Shown piece after piece: positions 32,453 to 42,338 of a DNA stretch of 64,000 nucleotides. Source of the DNA: Phytopythium helicoides (lineage: Eukaryota; Oomycota; Peronosporomycetes; Pythiales; Pythiaceae); the NCBI GenBank assembly GCA_024867545.1, contig JANFNE010000003.1, forward strand, positions 930,001-994,000, read 5' to 3'. How positions within the stretch are numbered: position 1 is the first letter of the stretch; each line of letters starts with the position of its first letter. The notes under the pieces are model-generated. The model ran no database searches, was not told the DNA's origin, and saw only the letters and a program-made list of their open reading frames with translations. Both the position numbers and the translations under genes were made by a program.

Positions 32453-33205
32453 CCGAGTCTGGCGGAGGCAGCGAGGAACGCTGTGCCGCTGGCCTGTGCT
32501 TCATGGCTCATGGCTGATGGGTAGATCACGATAGCGCGCGGCCGCTCTCAACTATCTGCAACCGAACGACCACTATGTTGAATCTCCGTCGCGATTGGCC
32601 GGATGGCTTGGCTTTGCCATGTCGTACTGTAACATTTCGCTGTATGGTTCTCGGGTCCTCTCTGTCGTGACGCCGTGCTCTGCACGAACAGCGGTCTTGG
32701 CGTGGCACTTCGGCGTGTGGACCGTGTGGACCGTGTGGATCTTGGCATCGAGGAGTGGTCGGGTTTTGTCTATGAATACTGTACAATGCAACGCCCTGTG
32801 AGTTGACGGGTTGGCATGGCGCGCGCAGAGTGGTGCGGCGCGTCTTTGAGATGCTGCGTCGAGTATGCAGTCGCGTCGTTGGTTCTCCGGCGGGTAAAGA
32901 CCATTTCTCCCCGTATCTGCGTGATGGGCTTTTCAGCAGTACTGTCCAGTGTGTACCGTGCAAGATACTGTGGTCGTACAGTGCTGAAGCTGAGCGAGGG
33001 AGCGCTGATGTAGTGGTTGGCAGTGAGGTAAACAGACTGTTTGACTGGTAATACTGTTTACTATCACGTACGTCCTCAGGATTTGCTGGTGTTGAGTCGC
33101 GTAATACCCCTGTACAGGTCAGCAATCGCAGAGACTTCACAAGAGGCAGATCTCGCTCTGTGCCGGTTCATTGAAGATGCTACTGCTGATGCAGGCGCTT
33201 CGCTC

Positions 33206-33756
33206 TTTGAGCGAGAGGGAAAGGATGAAATATACGATTGTGCCGCACTTGCATTAGCTGCACCTCGCATATCGTCCCGCGTAGTGCCGTGGGCAGAAGA
33301 AGACAGTAGCGGGATCTCTTGTTGCAACTGTAAATGTCGATGCAAGCCTGTACAGACTGACATCACGTCAAATCATCGCAAGCTGAATTTGCTTGTACCA
33401 AAAATAAGGTTCATTCTGACTTGACAGAATGGGTACTTTGACCAGTCAGATCACCACGGCTCACAGCCGCTCCGCAGTGCCACTACTATCCTTTCTGTTT
33501 ACGGTACGTGTATGAAGTCACCTGGAAACGACTATTCAGAAGTGTCATGGAGTTAACGAACAGCAATAGTGAGTCCTTCAACGAAGTCCGTTGAGCTGCT
33601 GGTATTCCAGAACCCACAACGCTACACGAGGGCATCCCCAGTGTGCACACGGATTACGAGCAATGCTTCTCAAGGAAGATCTCACAATCACCCTTACAAC
33701 ACTGCAGCAGCGCATTTGGATGAGTAACATCCTCTCAGAGCGCTGCATCGATCGGC
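33206..33756. other. Spacer between inverted arms, no gene identified
   Basis: 551 bp that are not mirrored. An open frame on the plus strand crosses from the left arm into the spacer (33041-33424), with several Cys in SGISCCNCKCRCK, but it shows no recognisable domain and is lost in the right arm. No transposase, target-site duplication or terminal repeat is evident. Confidence 0.6.
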
Positions 33757-34499
33757 GAGCGAAGCGCCTGCATCAGCAGTAGCATCTTCAATGAACCGGC
33801 ACAGAGCGAGATCTGCCTCTTGTGAAGTCTCTGCGATTGCTGGCCTGTACAGGGGTATTACGCGACTCAACACCAGCAAATCCTGAGGACGTACGTGATA
33901 GTAAACAGTATTACCAGTCAAACAGTCTGTTTACCTCACTGCCAACCACTACACCAGCGCTCCCTCGCTCAGCTTCAGCACTGTACGACCACAGTATCTT
34001 GCACGGTACACACTGGACAGTACTGCTGAAAAGCCCATCACGCAGATACGGGGCGAAATGGTCTTTACCCGCCGGAGAACCAACGACGCGACTGCATACT
34101 CGACGCAGCATCTCAAAGACGCGCCGAACCACTCTGCGCGCGCCATGCCAACTTGTCAACTCACAGGGCGTTGCATTGTACAGTATTCATAGATAGAACC
34201 CGACCACTCCTCGATGCCAAAATCCACACGGTCCACACGCCGAAGTGCCACGCCAAGACCGCTGTTCGTGCAGAGCACGGTGTCGCGACAGAGAGGACCC
34301 GAGAACCATACAGCGAAATGTTACAGTACGACATGGCAAGCCAAGCCATCCGGCCAATCGCGACGGAGATTCAACATAGTGGTCGTTCGGTTGCAGATAG
34401 TTGAGAGCGGCCGCGCGCTATCGTGATCTACCCATCAGCCATGAGCCATGAAGCACAGGCCAGCGGCACAGCGTTCCTCGCTGCCTCCGCCAGACTCGG

Positions 34500-34506
34500 T
34501 CATTCC
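34500..34506 (+). promoter_or_regulatory. Possible initiator of right polygalacturonase
   Basis: TCATTCC, the mirror of the site at 32446-32452, lies 99 nt before the start codon and fits TCAYTYY. Tentative. Confidence 0.35.
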
Positions 34507-34604
34507 AAAACTTGCCTCCCAGCGACCAAGTCCTCGCCTGCATCCAAGTCCCAGCGACTTCACACCTCCTCCCACCAGCACCACCCAGCCGCTCGCTCAC
34601 AACC

Positions 34605-35684
34605 ATGAAGATCGGTCTCACCACGCTGCTCGCTGCGCTGCTCGCGCTCACTGCCTCCGCGACTCCCATGATGCGTGAGGAGGCCGAGGCTGGCTGCACG
34701 CTCTCGGGAACCTACACGAGCGGTACCGATATTTCGACGTGCAGCGCCGTCGTCATCAACTCACTGACGGTGCCGGCCGGCGTCACGCTCGACCTGACCA
34801 AGACCAAGGCGGGTGCCACCATCACGTTCCAAGGAACCACGACGTTCGGCACCAAGCTCTGGGAGGGTCCGCTCGTACTGCTCACGGGATCCAACCTCAA
34901 GGTCGGCGGCACCGGCACGCTCGACGGCCAGGGCGCCTGGTACTGGAAGCAGGGCCAGTCGGTCACGCGTCCCGTCTTCTTCCGCCTCAGCAAGGTCGTG
35001 TCGTCCACGCTGTCGGACTTCACGCTCAAGAACTCGCCCTTCCGCACCTTCAGCATCCTCAGCTCCACCTCCACCACGCTCTCGGGTCTCACGCTCGATT
35101 CAACCGCCGGCAACGGCCTCGCCAAGAACACGGACGGATTCGACCTCAGCCGCAACGACCACGTCACCATCACAGGTTGCCATGTCTACAACCAGGATGA
35201 CTGCCTCGCCATGCAGTCCAGCACCAACACCTTCTTCACCGGCAACACGTGCTCGGGCGGACACGGCATCTCCATCGGATCCATCGGTGGTGCGGCCACC
35301 GACTCCTCCGACACGGTCAACGGACTCACGGTTTCCAACAACAAGATCATCAACAGCGACAACGGCATCCGTATCAAGACCATCGTCGACCTCGAGGGCC
35401 TCGTCACCAACGCCAACTACACGAGCAACACGCTCACGAACGTTAAGAACGCCATTGTCATCCACTCGGACTACAGCAAGTCCAAGGGTGGATACACGGG
35501 ATCGGCTACCAGTAAGGTCGGCATCACGGGAATCACCATCAACGGACTCACGGGAACCGCCACCAACGTGTACGACATCAAGGCCAACTCGGCTGTCGTG
35601 TCCAACTGGAAGTTCTCGGGCATCAGCGTCTCGGGCAAGGCGGGCAGCTGCAGCGGCCAGCCCAGCAACATCAAGTGCGCCTAA
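34605..35684 (+). CDS. Secreted endopolygalacturonase (GH28), right copy
   Basis: 359 residues with the same signal peptide and full set of GH28 motifs as the left copy: NTDGFD, QDDCLAMQS, GGHGISIGS and NGIRIKT. The change of Phe to Leu next to the catalytic Asp pair (DDCL) is a hydrophobic substitution and should not abolish activity. The gene is transcribed away from the left copy, so the two form a divergent pair separated by about 2.26 kb of mostly palindromic DNA. Its 3' flank retains about 270 bp duplicated from downstream of glucosyltransferase copy B. The copies look recent, since most differences are single bases, many silent. Confidence 0.93.
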   Translation: MKIGLTTLLAALLALTASATPMMREEAEAGCTLSGTYTSGTDISTCSAVVINSLTVPAGVTLDLTKTKAGATITFQGTTTFGTKLWEGPLVLLTGSNLKVGGTGTLDGQGAWYWKQGQSVTRPVFFRLSKVVSSTLSDFTLKNSPFRTFSILSSTSTTLSGLTLDSTAGNGLAKNTDGFDLSRNDHVTITGCHVYNQDDCLAMQSSTNTFFTGNTCSGGHGISIGSIGGAATDSSDTVNGLTVSNNKIINSDNGIRIKTIVDLEGLVTNANYTSNTLTNVKNAIVIHSDYSKSKGGYTGSATSKVGITGITINGLTGTATNVYDIKANSAVVSNWKFSGISVSGKAGSCSGQPSNIKCA

Positions 35685-36069
35685 GTTTTCGTGGGCGGAG
35701 CGAGTCACCGCATGCCTACTGTACGCGCATGGATAGATTCATGAAACGAGTGAAGCATCGGTATCGAAGAGGTCCGATCAATGTCAGTCAGTCAATCAGT
35801 CAGTCAGTCTCATCGACAGATTTGAAGTGATAGTAGTGTCAAACTCAAACAACAATGTGCAGTCTTGAAGCAAAACTAAATCTTGCCATCTTTTCGTTTA
35901 GTTGCGTTCAGGCTCTCAATAGGAACGCGTGCACTGCTACGACGATACCCTTGATGACTACAGCGACACAGATGCGTTCTAGTTTGAAATGAAGTCTCTA
36001 TAGGTCAGACTGAGCCATGTATTATACGCGTTACAGATTACAGAATAAATTGAGCGTGACGCCAAGGGC

Positions 36070-38577
36070 TCATACGACAGGAACAACGTCCCATGACGAA
36101 AAACAGGAAAGAACGAGGAAGTGGCTGACGTCCTTCATAGCACCACCAACTTCGTTCAGAAATGCAACAGCTCCACCCATTTCGTCGACGAAAACTTGCG
36201 ATGGTGAGTCGTTGTCGATCAGCACTGATTGCTGTTGAAAATAGAACGGGCCCTCAGCTTCGCCTCTGCCACGACGCGAACGGTAATTGACACAACGGTA
36301 TTCGACTACCCGCTTCCAATAGTTCTCGGGTCGCGCCTCCACCATCGAACTGCATCGCTCGCACATTTTCAGACGATCATGAATGCTCCACTTGGAAGGA
36401 ATCTGCTCGCGACAGATGTCGCAAAACATTCTGGTAACTGGCAAGTGCCGGTAAAAACTCTTCACAGCTTCTTCGACGCCATCTTCTCGACGCATTTGAC
36501 AACTCAAAGCCTCAGCCCTCGCTCGCATGTCCGGCTTCATGAGGTCTCTGAACGCATCACGCAGCTTCTCGACGGTCAACTCGCTGATGGGACAAGGCTC
36601 GACACCAACACCAGAGCTTGCAACTGCTCGTCCCCAAAATGGCTGATCGCCAAAAAACGGAACGATGAATGTGGGCTTACCAGCAAGAAGGCCGCCTGCA
36701 GTGGTACCAGCCCCTCCGTGGTGAACAACAGCCGACACCCGTGGCATCAGCCAATCGTGCGGGCACTCGCCTAGGAAAAACACGTTGTCGGGAATGTTTA
36801 GATTCCCTGCCATATCACTCCAGCTGGATTGGATCAATACGCGAACATTCGCAAGGGAGGCAGCTTCAATGATCATCTTGGTCGTTGTGGTGGGATCCTG
36901 CAGCACCATCGATCCAAAGCCGACAAAGATTGGACCTCCATCATCTCCCAGGAATGCTGCAAGCTCTGGAGAAGGAGTGTAGCTCGAGCCAGCACCCTTC
37001 ACAGTCACCGTTCCAACAACGTCATATAGATCGCTCCAGTCTGCAGGCTTCGGCACAAGATGCGGACTCCACATGAACGAATGCGGGATTGCTAGATCGA
37101 GAAGCATATCACGTCCACCGTCTCCCTTGCGAATACGCCGGAGACCTAAAACTTCGGTGCGAAAGCTGTTCACATATCTTTCAGTACCTTCCCACATAAG
37201 CAAGTCGACAACCTTGTAAGACAGATAGTTTCGTCGCTGGGGTCGGTCCTGATACGGTAGGTTCGACAGTGGATGCGGAAACGCTACTGTCGGCACCCAC
37301 GGCTGAGGAAACATTATGTGCAGCGGCACTCCAAGCTTTTCCGCGACGTGGATGTGTCCATACGTGACTGGATTTGAGATGATGGCGTCTGCGCGAAAAG
37401 GATCGCCTGGAACGCCAGGTCCTCCTGCGTCGGGATCGGCAGCCGACACAGCCGGCCACGTCGAATGAAGGATCTCATCAATCATCTGCATGTTCTTGGG
37501 CACGTCCTTTTGGATCGTCTCGAGCTTCATCGGGATTAAACGGCCGCCTGTTTTGACCATGTAGGAGGCGAGCTCCTTTGGGTCACCACCCAGTGGGTAA
37601 AACTCGACACCTTGGGATACAACAAAGGTCCGGTAGATTGCGTGCGTGGCGAGGCGCACACGGTGTCCGTCCTCCTGCAGCCGCTTCGCAATCGCAACGA
37701 AAGGTTGCACATCTCCACGCGTGCCAACAATCATAATGCAGATGCTCATTCTCGGCGGCTCGGTGGGGAGCGGCTTGACACAGTCGGCAGAGTAAATGCG
37801 GGGCGAAACCGGCGCGCGAGGCTCCATACGAGTGCGGCGATGCCATTTGGCCTCTAGCTGGTGGTCGGGCAGGACTTTGAGGTAGCTCGACGGATTGTAA
37901 ATGTACGGGCTGTCGTCGATGACGCGCACACCGTCGCAGTGCGGGTCGGCGGTCACAACGGCGACGCTGGCGTCGTCCAAGCCAGGCTCTGGCTGACCGA
38001 GCTCTCCCAGAAAGAAGGCGCGCAGTCGGCGGTTCCAGTCCTGGAAGACCGCGTCGGGGTGCTGGAAGAAGACGATGAAGGGCGACGGGTCTCTTGGAGC
38101 ATCGCCGGCGTCCTCGATCGGCCCTCGCGCGCGCTCCCAGACAAAGAACTCGCGGAAGCGGCGGTTCCATTCGCGGAAGACGGCGTCCTGGCTGCGCAGC
38201 CACTGCAGCACGGCAGCGGGCGGCTCTGGCGCGAGCGCGCCGTGCTGGGGACCGCTCGGCGCCTGTCCGCGGCGCTCCTCGAGCAGGAAGAAGGCGCGCA
38301 GCCGCGTGTTCCACTCCTGCAGCACGCGGTCCACGTCGCGCCATGTGCCCTCCTCCGGCCCATCGCGGCCGCCTGCCTCCCCGTCAGCTTCTCCCTGCAG
38401 GCAGCAGGCGTCGCGATCCACCTCGGCGTCCTCGACGTCCCAGAAATGCGCGCGGAAGCGCTCCCTCCACTCCTGCGGCCATGGGCGTCAGTCGGCGAGC
38501 GCCCGTACAGCAAGAGCAGCAGCAGCAGTAGCAGCAGTAGCAGCAGTGGAGCGCACCTCGTCTTCTGGTGGCAGCAT
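36070..38577 (-). CDS. Sterol-type glucosyltransferase (GT28), copy C with repeated N-terminal motif
   Basis: Exon 1 (38577-38557, MLPPEDE) joins exon 2 (38472-36070) in phase 0, giving 807 residues. Before the GT domain are four copies of a short aromatic/basic motif about 45 residues apart: EEWRERFRAHFW, VLQEWNTRLRAFFL, VFREWNRRFREFFV and VFQDWNRRLRAFFL. The GT28 half begins MSICIMIVGTRGDVQPFVA, and the donor site VVHHGGAGTTAGGLL (near residue 589) and PFFGDQPFWG are intact. A Cys-paired segment follows (MFCDICREQ and MCERCSSMV), equivalent to that of copies A and B. The protein is about 70-80% similar to copy A in the GT core but clearly older, with many silent differences. Intron 1 contains an AGC microsatellite. 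The repeats might mediate binding to a partner or membrane (inference). Confidence 0.82.
38509..38550. repeat. (AGC)n microsatellite in intron
   Basis: Imperfect AGC/AGT trinucleotide run inside intron 1 of glucosyltransferase copy C (38556-38473). Confidence 0.85.
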
Positions 38578-39665
38578 GGGGCGGGCGGCAGGCGAGAGCG
38601 CGAGTGGCCGCCAGCAGCCATCGACCGCGGCGCGGCTTTTCTCTCTGCCACCGCCGAGAATTTTTCGACTAAAGTGGAAATTTCGAGATTCGCGAGGCGA
38701 TCTTTGGGTTGCTTGGCGCCGAGTATGCGTGGCGTCGGTCGATGACGCGCGCGGGCCAAGTGGCGGTCATCCTATTCACGTCGAGTACAGTACGTGGAGG
38801 AGGGGGAGGCGGATCGACGGCCGCTTCGAAAAGCTTTCGGGATGGCGGCGTCATCGCTCGCGAAGGTGATGTCACGCGTCAATATGTCGCTGCGTGGTGG
38901 TGGTCCCCCAAGAGCCGATGGAAGCTCATGAGGAGAGAGGGGAGGGGATGTGCGAGCACTCGCCTTTGGCGGGCGATCTGGTCCGAAGAATTGACTGGAA
39001 GGCAAGCCACTGGCACTTGCCAGCGCGAATGAGCGAGCCGCTGAAAACTCTCCGCGCAGCCTCACACTTGTCCTCCTTTCGTCGGAGAGCAGCTCGCCAC
39101 CATGGTGTGCATCATGACAAGCTACAGTGGGCATCTCAGGTCTTTGCCTACATAGCACGGGCGTTCCGCCCATTCCGGTTCATCTGCCAGCATCAAGAAA
39201 CGCAAGGGCGGATTTGCGACCTTCAAGCGCCGTGGCCAACGACGCCACGAGGCCTCTGCGCCAGCAGCATCTGCGGTGCCGGGTCGTGTGGCCGCTCAAC
39301 GCCGCGTGGCGCGTCCAGCGGTTCAGCGAAACGAGGACGGACACCAGGATGTGGGGCAGATGATGCATTTGACACATACTCGACCGCCGGCAGCGGCCTG
39401 CCGGCTCGACCCGATCACACACGCGCAACAAGTCGCTCACATATTTACTACCAAGTTGTTGATGTTTCTGTCCTTCCGGGGCCCTCGCCGAGCACCAGGG
39501 AGCTAGCGATGCGATGGGTCGTCTCCGCTGGCGGGCCGGTCTCTACGCACTGTACGACTGACGGACGACACGCCTTCCTCCTCGAGTCGCTCCGAGCGCC
39601 GACGGCCTCGTCCGATTGTGATACTTTCCCGGCGCCGGCGCTCGTGCGGTCGTGAGATTGGTTGG
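38578..39665. other. Intergenic, no supported gene
   Basis: 1.09 kb between the start of copy C and the stop of the double-PH gene. Open frames exist on both strands but overlap each other. The most protein-like is a basic plus-strand stretch near 39190-39330 (KKRKGGFATFKRRGQRRH), with no start codon or splice structure I could establish. I leave it uncalled. Confidence 0.45.
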
Positions 39666-40470
39666 CTAGATCCACACGCCGTCGTCCGACTCGGCGGCCG
39701 AGGCCTCGGTCGCGTCCCGCTTGGCCGAGTCGGCCCGCGCCACCGGGTTGGCGTCGCGCGACTTCATCGAGAGCTCCTTCTTCATGCGCGCGTTGCCGTA
39801 CGAGACCGAGAACTCGAGCGTGAGGAACCACGACATCTTCTCCTCGGCCTGAGTCGAAGCAGAGCTTGACCGTGCGGCCGCGGTTGAGCGAGCAGACGAT
39901 GCCGAAGCGCTTGCCATCCCAGTCCTCGACGGCGCGCGTGAGCCCCGAGAGCGCGAGCTCGGCGTCATCGTCCTCCGACTCGTAGCAGCTGAAGCTGTCG
40001 TTCTTGATGACGACGAAGAAGCGCGTCCAGACGTCGTCGTCCGTGAGGCAGTGTGCCCAGCCCTCCTTGTTGGTGCGGTTCTTGCTGTTGCGCGGCTGCT
40101 TGACGGCGGCCGAGAGTACGGCCATCCAGGCCGAGTAGGCGACGTGCGTGTCGGCGATGAGCCGCACCTCCTTTCCGTTGACCAGGTGCAGCGATAGCCC
40201 GTTGTTCTCGGTGGTGAGCGCCGTGACGTCGGCGAACTCGAGCACGCCTCTTGGCGCGCGGTTCGTGTCCTCGCTGTCGTAGTAGGTGAGCACCTTTCCG
40301 CTGAGCGTGAAGTACCTGCGCGCCCAGGAGCGCAGCGTCTCCTTCTGCTTGCGCATCCACCCCTGCATCTGGATGTCGCTCTCGTCCGAGAAGCGCGACG
40401 ACTCGACCGAGCCGCTGCTGGACGAGTTGCCGCGCATTATGCCGCGGAAGCTGTTGCCGATGGGCGCCAT
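39666..40470 (-). CDS. Double pleckstrin-homology (PH) domain protein, one frame break
   Basis: Starts at the ATG at 40470 (MAPIGNSFRGIMRGN); the frame stays open further upstream through very GC-rich repeats, which I treat as 5' UTR. PH domain 1 runs from about residue 35 (MQGWMRKQKETLRSWARRYF) to AYSAWMAVLSAAV, ending in the invariant helix with Trp. PH domain 2 begins EGWAHCLTDDDVWTRFFVV and should end in a similar helix. That helix (EEKMSWFLTLEFSVSY) is in another frame after a one-base break near 39852 (GG for G). The tail has about 35 charged residues. PH domains bind phosphoinositides or proteins, suggesting a membrane adaptor; no catalytic domain is present. Confidence 0.72.
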
Positions 40471-41374
40471 GCCGCGTCTGTGTGTCTGAGTCTGCGTCCA
40501 CGCGCGTGAGCTGCTGGTCGAGCGTCCTCCTGGCGGTCGGTCGGCGTACCGGAAGTCGCGATCTGCTGCGGCTCGAGGCGGCGTCTCTCGTCCGCTCGCG
40601 CGCGCGACGGAACGAACGGCTGGCGAAGCGAAGCGGGGCGGAGCGGAGCGGGCGAGCGCCTGGCGAGCGCTGGAGCAGCGGGCGAGCGCCTGGCGAGCGC
40701 GCGGGCGGGCGGGCGGGCGGCGGGCGAGTGGCGGGCGGGGCGGGCGGCGGGCGGCGACGCCGTTCTCCTCGCGTGCCTGGCCGGGTGGATGGAATAGAAA
40801 AAAAGAAGGAAGGCGGCGCTCGCGGCGCCCGCGCGGCATACAAACGCCGAGTGCGGAAAGGAGTCCGACTTGCCGTTTGTATGTGGCTGGCTCGAGAAGC
40901 AGGGGACGGCGTCTCATTGGACGGATTCCAGCCAATCAGGGATCGTAACGGCGCTCCTGTCTATGCTTCGCGGTGAAAACCTTTGCGAGGAGCATACTAT
41001 CAAAGGTGGAAGGTGTCCACGAAACCTAAGTGCAAGCCAGATGGAGCACTACCGACAGCGAAATATCTATACGGTCGACTGTGACAAGCGCGGCAACGGT
41101 CTCAACTCGCTATGATCCACTATGTCTTGTCGTGGTATGCGTTTCAACAGTTGTTTCCGATAGTGTAGACACTTTTCAGTAACACTCTATATTGGAGGTG
41201 TATTATTTCTAGGAGGAAATTGAACGCGCATTTTTGAAGTTGTCCGCGATGCCAAAGCAGCTCACGGCATCGACACGTTTGGCTCGCCATTCGGCAATTG
41301 GCAGGCGAGCAACCAGTCAAGCAACCAGTCAAGCAACCAGCAGCAGCTGCATCCTGCACGCAACGCACGCCAAG
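40471..41374. promoter_or_regulatory. Upstream region with CCAAT motifs
   Basis: About 900 bp between the divergent PH and Mdm35-like genes. 40600-40750 is a run of GGCGAGCG/GGCGGGCG-type repeats. CATTGG (40915-40920) and TTCCAGCCAATC (40926-40937) match the extended CCAAT motif seen in other promoters here. The Mdm35-like frame is open back to 41249. No separate gene is evident. Confidence 0.45.
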
Positions 41375-42025
41375 ATGGAGGAGTTCAAGGAGTGCGCGGA
41401 GCTCAAGGAGCGCGTCAAGCAGTGCTACGGCGACTGGTTCCACAAGCTCTGGGGCGGCTCGTTCGAGCGCGCGCGCTGCGACCAGGAGACCGAGGACTAC
41501 CGCCAGTGCGTGCAGGTGCGTGCGCAGGGTCTACTAGGTCTGGAGATGGCCGACCAACGGAGCGACTGACTGTTGTCGCGACGCAGGACGTGATGCGCAA
41601 GCCGCGCCAGGGACTACGACCGCGAGCGCCACGACTGGATGGACCGCGCCAACCGCACGGCCGAGCCCTACAACCGCTCGATGAAGAGCCCCGAGGACCT
41701 GCGCGCCATGACGCGCGAGAAGACCGAGCAGTGGCGCGAGCGCAAGGACGAGGCCGAGCGCGAGGCGCGCGAGAAGGGCAAGCGCGCGGCCGACCGCGTG
41801 GGCGGCAAGGCCGACGACGTGGCCTCCAAGGTCAAGGACACGGCCGACGAGTGGACGCACAAGGTGCGCGAGAAGGCCGACGAGTGGAAAGACTACCTCT
41901 CCAGCAACTCGGCGGGCGACATGAAGGAGGACGCCAAGGACAGCGCGCGCGACAAGAAGAACGAAGTCGCCGACCGCGCGCGCGACAAGAAGAACGAGGC
42001 TGCGGATCGCGCGCGCAAGTGGTAG
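41375..42025 (+). CDS. Mdm35/TRIAP1-type twin-CX9C protein with LEA-like tail, one frame break
   Basis: Mdm35/TRIAP1 proteins shuttle phospholipid-transfer partners (Ups/PRELI) into the mitochondrial intermembrane space. From the ATG at 41375 the twin CX9C motif is perfect: Cys7-AELKERVKQ-Cys17 and Cys35-DQETEDYRQ-Cys45, with WF at 21-22 as in the family. Exon 1 ends at 41515; exon 2 (41587-42025) starts DVMRKPRQ. One extra G near 41610 breaks the frame, after which DYDRERHDWMDRANRTAEPY resumes. The next 125 residues are highly charged, helical and repetitive (ADRVGGKADDVASKVKDTAD, then two copies of RARDKKNE), resembling LEA/apolipophorin-type repeats. An upstream ATG at 41249 is possible but would add an atypical 42-residue extension. 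The normal family length is about 75-85 residues, so the tail is unusual. Confidence 0.72.
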
Positions 42026-42338
42026 ATGCGCCGATTCCGCTGCCTGCGACGTCGGCCAAGGGTTTTTCGTGTTGCTGCTCGGCAGTTAATTTGAGCAGCT
42101 AGTCTATTGGAATACAAGGACGTCTCGAACTTGCATCCGCACCGCGCCCGTGCACAAGAGCCATCTCCGCCGCTGTTCGACAACGATATATTGTGTTTTG
42201 GATTTCATGGGAGGAGCTTGTTGCTTTCATTCATCACCTGCCAAACGACCGCGAGGAGCGGGTAAAAAAACAGAGGACCGCTTCCTCGAAGCGCATGAAC
42301 AAGCGGCAACAGGCCTCTTGTCCTGCCGTCTGCTCGAT
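42026..42338. other. Convergent intergenic region
   Basis: 313 bp between two converging stop codons; 3' UTRs are expected. I see no gene. Confidence 0.6.

Larger units (their letters stand above)
30978..33205. repeat. Inverted duplication, left arm (2.2 kb)
   Basis: The left arm begins in the last codons of glucosyltransferase copy B, with the block CATCTGTGTCGCTGTAG at 30978. It contains that gene's 3' flank, a (GACT)n microsatellite, a polygalacturonase gene on the minus strand and about 860 bp of its upstream region. The reverse complement is found at 33757-35973. Spot comparison along the arms shows only scattered substitutions and a few small indels, such as an extra GTGTGGACC unit near 32730 in this arm. 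Confidence 0.9.
33757..35973. repeat. Inverted duplication, right arm (2.2 kb)
   Basis: Reverse-complement partner of 30978-33205. It carries the second polygalacturonase, the mirrored GACT microsatellite (about 35783-35812) and, at its outer end, the reverse complement of the stop codon and last codons of glucosyltransferase copy B (35958-35973), with no glucosyltransferase sequence beyond. Homology stops at CAGATG/CGTTCTAG near 35973. The remaining 96 bp up to the next gene contain nothing recognisable. Confidence 0.9.

Noticed and set aside
33041..33424. 127-codon plus-strand frame across the palindrome centre as a transposon gene.
   Set aside because: No transposase or reverse-transcriptase motif, and no terminal repeats or target-site duplications seen.
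38894..39655. 254-codon plus-strand frame between glucosyltransferase copy C and the PH gene.
   Set aside because: Composition changes along its length, it overlaps frames on the other strand, and no domain or splice signal supports it.
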